Shown here: positions 1-3,930 of the stretch, piece by piece
Position numbering within the stretch: position 1 is the first letter of the stretch
How the letters are laid out: every line of letters starts with the position of its first letter
DNA from: Caldifarciminota bacterium
GTDB lineage: Bacteria > Hydrothermota > 32-111 > QNBC01
Length of the DNA: 6,018 nt
Assembly (NCBI GenBank): GCA_015486655.1
Contig: WFRF01000038.1
Span: forward strand, 1 to 6,018
Direction of reading: 5' to 3'
Made by a program: the position numbers and the translations under genes
The notes under the pieces: generated by a model
The model's input: only the letters and a program-made list of their open reading frames with translations
Database searches by the model: none
Told to the model about the DNA's origin: nothing

Positions 1-144
1 TGAATCAGCTTGGAATGGCGGCTTTTCCCACTTTAATGGTTTTGCCTGTTTTTTATGCCCATGAATAAATATAATAGGTAAATCTGCAGAATATAGACTT
101 AGACTTATGAATGTAATCATTATTACAAATAGTATCTTTCTCAT
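1..144 (-). CDS. Secreted alpha/beta-hydrolase (lipase-like), N-terminal 48 residues only
   Basis: Reading the minus strand from the ATG at 144-142 gives 48 open codons to the window edge with no stop. The protein starts MRKILFVIMITFISLSLYSA, a typical signal peptide (basic n-region, hydrophobic core, likely cleavage after YSA). It is followed at once by DLPIIFIHGH. A hydrophobic strand ending in HG right after the mature N-terminus is the usual first core strand and oxyanion-hole turn of secreted lipases and PGAP1-like alpha/beta-hydrolases. The catalytic Ser, Asp and His lie outside the window, so the enzyme class is inferred. The start ATG overlaps the TGA of the barrel gene (ATGA at 144-141), and AGGA at 156-153 lies 8 bases upstream inside that gene. 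This implies translational coupling and one transcript. The likely site of action is the periplasm, outer membrane or outside. Confidence is high that a gene starts here and moderate for the family. Confidence 0.72.
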   Translation of the reverse strand, partial: MRKILFVIMITFISLSLYSADLPIIFIHGHKKQAKPLKWEKPPFQADS

Positions 145-851
145 CTCTTTCTTCCTATATTAAAATTAAATCCTGCATATAATCCCGTATACCAAATCAC
201 TAACTTCTTATCTGATTCATGATATGGTGATGTATTATTAATTTCATATGCCCCTCCTATTCTTATCATAAAATATGGATCAAATCTAAATTTCCTTTTA
301 TTCTTTCTTGTATTACAAAATCTAATATGCCATCCTCCACCTATAAAATCTCTTCTTACATTAGGGACAATAATATGTTCTCCTGAAATAGTATGGTATT
401 CAGTTCTATTCCCTTGGAAATAATTAAGTTCCAACCCTGGTATAACATTTTTTGATGTTGAATATGCTATATACGTATATATATATTTTATTGTTAAATC
501 TGGACCTGACATATATGCCCAACCATATCCTAAACCCACATCAATCATCCTATTCTCTACTGGTATTCTTACACCTGCTTCTATTGAATTAAGCCAATAG
601 AATTTCCCTAAAATATCACCTACTACATCAACACCACCATGTGGGTAAGAATTCAGATCTTCTCCCCTCAAGCATAATCCAATATTATAACCAAATGTAT
701 AGTTCATATTTTTATACCATGGTAACTTTACTTCTTGCTTTTCCGTTACCTGATTTGATAAATTTACCACCGTAGTGTCACTCGCCTCCGTTATAACGGG
801 AATATAGCTCATCAATACAAGTAATGCGATTATAAAAATATTTCTTATCAT
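141..851 (-). CDS. Outer-membrane beta-barrel protein, OmpX/OmpW-like size, 236 aa
   Basis: The 236-residue product opens with a signal peptide (MIRNIFIIALLVLMSYIP, cleavage probably after about residue 23, ITEA). Beyond it the chain is a series of amphipathic segments rich in Tyr, Phe, Gly and Trp, separated by polar turns. Examples are YTFGYNIGL, SIEAGVRIP, IDVGLGYGWAYM, IKYIYTYIAYS, LELNYFQG, FIGGGWHIRF, FDPYFMIRIGGAY and YTGLYAGFNFNIG. About eight such strands, ending in an aromatic last strand shortly before the C-terminus, fit a small 8-stranded outer-membrane barrel. No specific family is recognised. The start at 851 has only weak purine matches before it (GAGAAA). It overlaps by ATGA the stop of a 17-codon ORF that carries the strong ribosome site. 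The stop overlaps the next gene in the same way. The protein may be a porin-like or structural envelope protein co-expressed with the downstream hydrolase. Confidence 0.75.
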   Translation of the reverse strand: MIRNIFIIALLVLMSYIPVITEASDTTVVNLSNQVTEKQEVKLPWYKNMNYTFGYNIGLCLRGEDLNSYPHGGVDVVGDILGKFYWLNSIEAGVRIPVENRMIDVGLGYGWAYMSGPDLTIKYIYTYIAYSTSKNVIPGLELNYFQGNRTEYHTISGEHIIVPNVRRDFIGGGWHIRFCNTRKNKRKFRFDPYFMIRIGGAYEINNTSPYHESDKKLVIWYTGLYAGFNFNIGRKR

Positions 852-901
852 AAATTTCTCATATTTAATATAAAATTTTGGTTTAAAATAAAAGATAACA
901 T
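848..901 (-). CDS. 17-codon leader ORF coupled to the barrel gene
   Basis: ATG at 901-899 begins a 17-codon frame (MLSFILNQNFILNMRNL) that stops at TGA 850-848. It sits 4 bases behind a near-perfect Shine-Dalgarno sequence, AAGGAGG at 912-906, the strongest in this cassette. Its TGA overlaps the ATG of the barrel gene (ATGA, 851-848), which lacks a good ribosome site of its own. The simplest reading is a leader peptide whose translation delivers ribosomes to the barrel start by termination-reinitiation. An alternative is a frameshifted older start, but the barrel protein already has a complete signal peptide from its own ATG, so a lost N-terminus is less likely. The peptide shows no run of one amino acid that would suggest amino-acid attenuation. 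Confidence 0.5.
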   Translation of the reverse strand: MLSFILNQNFILNMRNL

Positions 902-905
902 AAAA

Positions 906-912
906 CCTCCTT
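906..912 (-). promoter_or_regulatory. Strong ribosome binding site AAGGAGG before the leader ORF
   Basis: AAGGAGG on the minus strand lies 4 bases (TTTT) before the ATG at 901 and 54 bases before the barrel ATG at 851. It therefore serves the 17-codon ORF, not the barrel gene directly. Confidence 0.75.
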
Positions 913-916
913 CTAT

Positions 917-944
917 ATTATAATATCATATTACATATTTGCAA
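917..944 (-). promoter_or_regulatory. Candidate sigma-70 promoter of the barrel/hydrolase cassette
   Basis: On the minus strand TTGCAA (944-939, 4 of 6 matches to the -35 consensus) is followed after 16 bases by a perfect TATAAT (922-917). Transcription would start near 911-910, right at the ribosome site, giving a very short leader of about 10 bases. That closeness, and the general richness of TATA-like words here, keep confidence modest. A start further upstream is possible. Confidence 0.4.
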
Positions 945-987
945 TATATAATATGAGGTAGATAGTAGATAGGTATAGACATATTAA

Positions 988-1018
988 GCGGCTTCGTCGC
1001 AAAAAGCGATTTCATCGC
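988..1018. repeat. Twin GCG-stem hairpins in direct repeat
   Basis: Two 13-base units, GCGGCTTCGTCGC (988-1000) and GCGATTTCATCGC (1006-1018), are separated by AAAAA. They agree at 10 of 13 positions. Each folds on itself around a TTC loop: GCGGC/GTCGC with one G-T wobble, and GCGAT/ATCGC perfectly. The differences fall at paired positions and keep the pairing, so the structure rather than the sequence appears conserved. No coding frame uses it. It lies next to the larger repeat element. Confidence 0.6.
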
Positions 1019-1051
1019 AAGTAAGAAGTTATCGGATAACATTATTAAAAA

Positions 1052-1099
1052 CCCCTCAGTCCGGTAAAACCGGACAGCTCCCCTTAAAGTGGAGCAGCT
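1052..1099. repeat. Two-hairpin module 0 of the interspersed repeat
   Basis: Hairpin 1 is GTCCGGT (1059-1065), loop AAA, ACCGGAC (1069-1075): 7 perfect pairs. Hairpin 2 is GCTCC (1077-1081) with GGAGC (1091-1095), and CCTTAAAGT lies between. A single T at 1090 appears to break what would otherwise be a longer stem. The layout CCCC-hairpin-hairpin is the same as in the two modules that follow. Confidence 0.6.
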
Positions 1100-1116
1100 T
1101 TTATAAAGGAAACACG

Positions 1117-1171
1117 TATGGCATTTAGAACACCCCCCTGCTCCGCAGTCCCCCTCTGTAGAGGGGAATTT
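1117..1171. repeat. Two-hairpin module 1 of the interspersed repeat
   Basis: The module begins GTATGGCATTTAGAACAC, closely matched at 1192 by the start of module 2. Hairpin 1 is CTGC (1138-1141), TCC, GCAG (1145-1148). Hairpin 2 is CCCCTC (1151-1156), TGTA, GAGGGG (1161-1166), followed by AATTT as in module 2. Confidence 0.6.
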
Positions 1172-1191
1172 GGCATAGTAAGCCAGTATGA

Positions 1192-1255
1192 GTATGGCTT
1201 TAAGAACACTCCGTCCTGACATTCGTCAGTCCACCCCTCTTGCCGAGGGGAATTT
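1192..1255. repeat. Two-hairpin module 2 of the interspersed repeat
   Basis: The module begins GTATGGCTTTAAGAACAC. Hairpin 1 is CTGAC (1216-1220), ATTC, GTCAG (1225-1229). Hairpin 2 is CCCCTC (1234-1239), TTGCC, GAGGGG (1245-1250), then AATTT. The stem sequence of hairpin 1 differs completely from module 1, yet it still pairs. Loops differ too. Confidence 0.6.
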
Positions 1256-1275
1256 ATAGGTGTCACCCGATAGAT

Positions 1276-1317
1276 AAGTAAGAAGTAAGAAGTAAGAAGT
1301 AAGAAGTAGGAAGTAGG
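1276..1317. repeat. Heptamer tandem array (AAGTAAG)4(AAGTAGG)2
   Basis: There are six head-to-tail 7-base units: four exact AAGTAAG (1276-1303), then two AAGTAGG (1304-1317). A further partial copy, AAGTAAGAAGT, stands at 1019-1029 on the other side of the MITE-like element. A related doublet TAGATAG x2 is at 959-972. Such arrays change copy number by slippage. No gene crosses it. Confidence 0.85.
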
Positions 1318-1384
1318 GGCTCATTGAGTTGCCAGAGCAAGCGTGGTAAATATGTGACTATACCAGTTCCATTTTATAGGAAAT

Positions 1385-1394
1385 TGTCTAGACA
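1385..1394. promoter_or_regulatory. Perfect palindrome TGTCTAGACA, candidate operator
   Basis: This 10-base perfect palindrome ends 6 bases before the -35 box of the thioredoxin-like gene and is centred near -46 from the predicted start. That is a suitable place for a dimeric regulator. The regulator is unknown and chance cannot be excluded. Confidence 0.35.
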
Positions 1395-1400
1395 GGATAC

Positions 1401-1429
1401 TTGACAAATTCGAATTTACAATATAGAAT
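1401..1429 (+). promoter_or_regulatory. Sigma-70-type promoter of the thioredoxin-like gene
   Basis: TTGACA (1401-1406, perfect -35) is followed after exactly 17 bases by TAGAAT (1424-1429, 5 of 6). Transcription would start near A1436, giving a 23-base leader that holds the ribosome site GGAGG at 1449-1453. Confidence 0.75.
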
Positions 1430-1458
1430 GCCAAGAATTTTATTTGACGGAGGGTTTG

Positions 1459-1725
1459 ATGAAACTTATCTATTTTAAAAATGATCAATGCAACGTATGC
1501 AAAGCAGTGCTTGAAAAAACCAAACTACTTTCCAGTAAAAACAATTTGGAGCTGGAAGTCGTTGATATAGTTGAACACCCCGAAATTGCAGGACAAATGC
1601 TTGTATTCACAGTCCCCACAATTATTCTGCAGCATGAAAACAGTGAGATAAAACGCTTTGCAAGAAATTTCAGTTTCTATGATGTGGAAAACACGGTAAA
1701 TAAATTCAAAGAAATTTTAACATAG
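1459..1725 (+). CDS. Small thioredoxin-fold protein with CxxC, 88 aa
   Basis: The product begins MKLIYFKNDQCNVCKAVLEK. A strand leads into CNVC (Cys11, Cys14) and then a helix, the redox-active site of thioredoxin-like proteins. VPT near residues 52-54 supplies the expected cis-proline loop. Length (88 aa) is at the short end, near glutaredoxins and the small archaeal/thermophile thioredoxins. No signal peptide is present, so it should act in the cytoplasm, reducing disulfides. The active site is not the classical CGPC, so the partner is open. The longer frame from TTG 1444 is rejected because the GGAGG site at 1449-1453 lies inside it and is spaced 5 bases from the ATG at 1459. The gene has its own promoter. 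It stops 9 bases from the end of the convergent acidic-protein gene, with no terminator seen between them. Confidence 0.82.
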   Translation: MKLIYFKNDQCNVCKAVLEKTKLLSSKNNLELEVVDIVEHPEIAGQMLVFTVPTIILQHENSEIKRFARNFSFYDVENTVNKFKEILT

Positions 1726-1734
1726 AAACATTCC

Positions 1735-2616
1735 CTATTCTTTTAAGTATTTCTTTGCGAATTCAAAAATAAAGTCTTTATTCTCATTGTATCTGATCAA
1801 AATTTCATTTTTTACCTCTTTCTCCAAGTCACTGTTGAATCCTCTGTCGGGGTGCATGGCAAGAACTCTATTATTTAAACGACGCTTAAATTCGGTAAAT
1901 GAGATTTTTTTGTCAAAGACCGCATTTATAAAATCTTCAGACAGATAAAAGCCGTTCAAAAGAATGAAGAATTTCCCCGCCTCATCTTCCTCTTCCCCCG
2001 CATCTTCCTCATAATCATCCTCTTCATAATCGTCATTGTTATCATCATATTCTTCGTCAGATTCATCCTCACCTTCGAACTCGAACCCGGTCCAATTTAT
2101 ATCACCGTAATTTGCTATGAAATATGCAATTTCTTCTTTTGATAAACCTTTCGCTTTTTTCCGTAAGTCGGCGACTCTCTCTCTGCCACTTGCGTTCTTA
2201 TCGTAGTATTGCAATAAAAGAATAACATCATCCTTGATCATTTCGTTCAAAAGGTATTCTTTTGTAAAATGCATTAGTTGCTCTTCGGACATATCGAATA
2301 TATCCTCTACTATTTCCAAATCATCATAGTTCATTATAAAATATATTATTTCCTCTTTGGATAAACTCTCAGCTTGTTTTCTAAGCTCTCCGACCCTTTC
2401 CCTGCTATTTGCATTCTTATTATAATACTGCAGCAATTCAATTACATTATCCTTTACAAGATGTTTTAATATAGCTTCCTTTGGCATCTTATTCAATTCT
2501 TCTTCTGTCATGTCGAAAACACCACCTTCATTCTGAAAAACGAACTGAACATAAATCTCTCTGCTCTCTTTCCTTCCCCTTTTTGAATTTCCGCTGTTTT
2601 TTTTGTTTTTACTCAT
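1735..2616 (-). CDS. Acidic two-repeat protein with C-terminal J-domain-like segment (HPD intact), 293 aa
   Basis: No named family is recognised for the whole protein. Residues 2-19 are basic (KNKK...KRGRK). Two copies of a roughly 73-residue helical repeat follow, at about 33-101 and 107-172. They share FDM(T/S)EE, LLQYY(N/D)KNA, RERV, LRK, LSKEEI and YFI.NY, and faintly recall SAP-type helix-turn-helix units. Residues 179-214 are almost all Asp/Glu. The C-terminal 80 residues read like a J-domain: a helix (EFKRRLNNRVLAM), then HPDRG at 255-259, then a helix (EKEVKNEILIRYNEN). In J-proteins HPD activates the ATPase of DnaK/Hsp70, so a co-chaperone role is inferred. It appears cytoplasmic, with no signal peptide or membrane span. 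AAGGAGG (2627-2621) sits 4 bases before the ATG. It is the second gene of an operon, 32 bases behind its paralog. Confidence 0.8.
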   Translation of the reverse strand: MSKNKKNSGNSKRGRKESREIYVQFVFQNEGGVFDMTEEELNKMPKEAILKHLVKDNVIELLQYYNKNANSRERVGELRKQAESLSKEEIIYFIMNYDDLEIVEDIFDMSEEQLMHFTKEYLLNEMIKDDVILLLQYYDKNASGRERVADLRKKAKGLSKEEIAYFIANYGDINWTGFEFEGEDESDEEYDDNNDDYEEDDYEEDAGEEEDEAGKFFILLNGFYLSEDFINAVFDKKISFTEFKRRLNNRVLAMHPDRGFNSDLEKEVKNEILIRYNENKDFIFEFAKKYLKE

Positions 2617-2648
2617 CTTACCTCCTTAAATAACAATAAAAAATTAAA

Positions 2649-3497
2649 TTATCTACTCTTCTCTGTTTTAGTTAAGTAGTACTCGGCGTAATCAAATATA
2701 AAATATTCGTTTTCACGGTATCTTCTCATTGCTATATCCTTTATCTCTTTCTCCTCTATACAGTTCACTCCTTTATCCGGGTTCATTGATTTCATGTGTT
2801 CATTAACGGTGTTTTTAAATTCATCAAAGGAAATATTCTTTGCTTCGAAATTTTTTACAAATTCCTCCGAAAAAAATAGAGCCTCCAGCAAAAGAACAAA
2901 TGCACCATGATCACTGGGATCATATCCCAAATAGATCCTGCCGTTTATTATTTCTTCTTTCTTCTCTTCAAATTCATAATCTGCAAGAAAATCCTCAATA
3001 TCCTCAATTTCTACCGAATTCACTACTCTTTCCCTCAATGTACTTATCTTATCCCCCCTCTTATGGTAAACACCGGCATAAGCAAGTAGCTGCTTCAATC
3101 CTTCCCTGTTAATATCTTTAATTAATTCCATTTTATTGTTTTTGATATTCTCATCTACAAATGTCTTATGATAACGCATGGTGAATTCAATTATATCCTT
3201 TTTCGGCAGATTCTCAGCCATCTCTCGTAAAATTGCATTCCTCTCTCTCTCATCTCCATTCATAATAAATAAATCCAATAGGTCAATTAATTGCTCCTTT
3301 TCATATTGTTTCAAAATCTGCTTCTTCTTCATTTTCGATAATTCGCCTTTTGTATAGTCAAAAACTTCGGGAAGATACTCCTCAAATAAGGATTCGCCGT
3401 TACCTTCAAAGTCCTCAAATTCATTAAAAATCATAAAATATCTTTCGTCATCTTGTTCTTTTTTGTCTTCATCTTCTTTAAAGTAAAACTCGTTCAC
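2649..3497 (-). CDS. Paralogous acidic two-repeat protein with degenerate J-like segment (NPD), 282 aa
   Basis: This is a diverged paralog of the following gene, with the same order of parts. An acidic N-terminus (EDEDKKEQDDE) comes first. Repeat 1 is at about 45-112 (FDYTKGEL, LLDLF, ERERNAILREMAENLPKKDI), and a more degraded repeat 2 at about 123-176 (LKQLLAYAG, LRERVV). The C-terminus is again J-like (FDEFKNTVNEHMKSMNPDKG, then a helix EIKDIAMRRYRENE). The key His of HPD is Asn here (239-241 NPD; codon AAC against CAC in the paralog). In DnaJ, loss of this His abolishes stimulation of DnaK, so this copy probably binds rather than activates. The start is GTG at 3497. The TTG at 3527 gives 10 more residues, but the ribosome site AAAGGAGG (3510-3503) lies inside that extension, 5 bases before GTG. 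It is the first gene of the operon. Confidence 0.78.
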   Translation of the reverse strand: MNEFYFKEDEDKKEQDDERYFMIFNEFEDFEGNGESLFEEYLPEVFDYTKGELSKMKKKQILKQYEKEQLIDLLDLFIMNGDERERNAILREMAENLPKKDIIEFTMRYHKTFVDENIKNNKMELIKDINREGLKQLLAYAGVYHKRGDKISTLRERVVNSVEIEDIEDFLADYEFEEKKEEIINGRIYLGYDPSDHGAFVLLLEALFFSEEFVKNFEAKNISFDEFKNTVNEHMKSMNPDKGVNCIEEKEIKDIAMRRYRENEYFIFDYAEYYLTKTEKSR

Positions 3498-3502
3498 ATT
3501 AA

Positions 3503-3510
3503 CCTCCTTT
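3503..3510 (-). promoter_or_regulatory. Ribosome binding site AAAGGAGG fixing a GTG start
   Basis: AAAGGAGG on the minus strand is 5 bases (TTAAT) before GTG 3497-3495. It decides against the longer TTG-started frame at 3527. A GTG start behind so strong a site is otherwise ordinary. Confidence 0.75.
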
Positions 3511-3586
3511 AAAAATAATAACAACAATTAAACAGTTTTTTCCCAATATTTTTCAAATTTCTATTTATATCAATCTATCAGTAAAT

Positions 3587-3615
3587 ATTATACAATTGGA
3601 AAAGATGAGAGTCAA
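3587..3615 (-). promoter_or_regulatory. Sigma-70-type promoter of the J-like paralog operon
   Basis: On the minus strand TTGACT (3615-3610, 5 of 6) is followed after 17 bases by TATAAT (3592-3587, perfect). Transcription would start near 3580, giving an AT-rich leader of about 83 bases before the GTG at 3497. The near-consensus boxes suggest strong expression in the absence of a repressor. Confidence 0.75.
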
Positions 3616-3632
3616 GAATTATTTTATCAAAA

Positions 3633-3661
3633 ATCAACGGATATCAAATAATATCGTTGAT
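3633..3661. promoter_or_regulatory. Long imperfect dyad upstream of the operon promoter, candidate regulator site
   Basis: ATCAACGGATAT (3633-3644) and ATATCGTTGAT (3651-3661) are reverse complements except for one extra G, and are separated by CAAATA. The dyad lies 17 bases upstream of the -35 box, centred near -67 from the predicted start, where activators often bind. It could also form an RNA hairpin if transcribed. Confidence 0.4.
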
Positions 3662-3769
3662 ATATGGGACATTTTTCATAAAAATTTAAAAATTTTAATA
3701 ATTTTTTTTCTTCAATAAACATATCCGTTTAAGCATTTTGAATCTCGGAGTGGAATGGATACATATTAA
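3662..3769. other. AT-rich spacer between divergent promoters
   Basis: This stretch holds long A and T runs (3679-3709). I see no gene, RNA fold or promoter I can support. The A-tracts could bend the DNA upstream of the minus-strand promoter. Confidence 0.5.
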
Positions 3770-3801
3770 TTAAAGAGGGGAGATAAAACTCCCCTCTTTA
3801 A
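3770..3801. terminator. Perfect 13-bp inverted repeat, terminator-like
   Basis: TTAAAGAGGGGAG (3770-3782), loop ATAAAA, CTCCCCTCTTTAA (3789-3801) pair without a mismatch. The A-rich foot and T-rich tail would give a two-way terminator, though no long T-run follows on either strand. It lies between two genes transcribed away from each other, so it ends neither. It would block stray antisense transcripts, or belong to an unseen small RNA. Confidence 0.45.
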
Positions 3802-3806
3802 CTTTA

Positions 3807-3830
3807 AAGGATAAAATCCTTGGCGGATTT
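3807..3830 (+). other. Two mutually exclusive small hairpins
   Basis: AAGGAT (3807-3812) pairs with ATCCTT (3816-3821) around AAA. AAATCC (3814-3819) pairs instead with GGATTT (3825-3830) around TTGGC. The two 6-bp stems share bases, so only one can form. No gene is read directly behind them, because the next promoter starts at 3896. A switch role is therefore speculative. Confidence 0.25.
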
Positions 3831-3895
3831 AATTTCCTACGGCCATTATCTTGTTAATATACATTCTATACATATTTTTTCTGAGGATATTAAAC

Positions 3896-3924
3896 TTGAT
3901 TTTTGGAGAATATTGTGATATATT
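3896..3924 (+). promoter_or_regulatory. Extended -10 promoter placing the start on the ATG of the zinc-finger gene
   Basis: TTGATT (3896-3901, 4 of 6), 17 bases, then TATATT (3919-3924, 5 of 6). TGA stands directly before the -10 box, giving the TGn extension. Counting the -10 box as -12 to -7 puts +1 exactly at A3931, the first base of the ATG. The mRNA would be leaderless. Confidence 0.6.
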
Positions 3925-3930
3925 ATTTTT

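Larger units (their letters stand above)
1031..1271. mobile_element. MITE-like 241-bp non-coding element with imperfect terminal inverted repeats
   Basis: The element is bounded by ATCGGATAACA (1031-1041) and, on the other strand, ATCGGGTGACA (complement of 1261-1271), which match at 9 of 11 positions. Just outside both ends is the same 11-mer, AAGTAAGAAGT (1019-1029 and 1276-1286), as if the element had inserted into an existing heptamer array or duplicated its target. The interior carries three modules, each with two successive hairpins, and no convincing gene. Short frames of 98 and 60 codons across it look like chance reading through repeats. A small non-autonomous element moved by a transposase in trans, or a dispersed repeat family, would fit. 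No transposase lies in the window. Confidence 0.5.

Noticed and set aside
926..1266. Two minus-strand frames of 98 and 60 codons across the repeat cluster
   Set aside because: They read through the hairpin modules, lack ribosome sites and have Cys/Pro-rich, family-free products, as expected from chance frames in repeats.
988..1317. CRISPR array
   Set aside because: Repeat units are hairpin modules or 7-base tandem units, without regular spacers of unique sequence, and no cas gene is present.
1444..1458. TTG start extending the thioredoxin-like protein by five residues
   Set aside because: The ribosome site GGAGG at 1449-1453 would lie inside the coding frame. It is ideally spaced for the ATG at 1459.
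2840..3112. Plus-strand frames of 90 and 60 codons opposite the J-like paralog
   Set aside because: They are shadows of a well-supported gene on the other strand and have no ribosome site or recognisable product.
3498..3527. TTG start adding ten residues to the upstream J-like paralog
   Set aside because: The added residues are translated from the AAAGGAGG ribosome site itself, and GTG at 3497 is correctly spaced behind it.
3604..3717. A 37-codon plus-strand ORF (ATG at 3605) in the divergent spacer
   Set aside because: It has no convincing ribosome site, overlaps the -35 box and dyad of the opposite operon, and its composition is that of AT-rich spacer.
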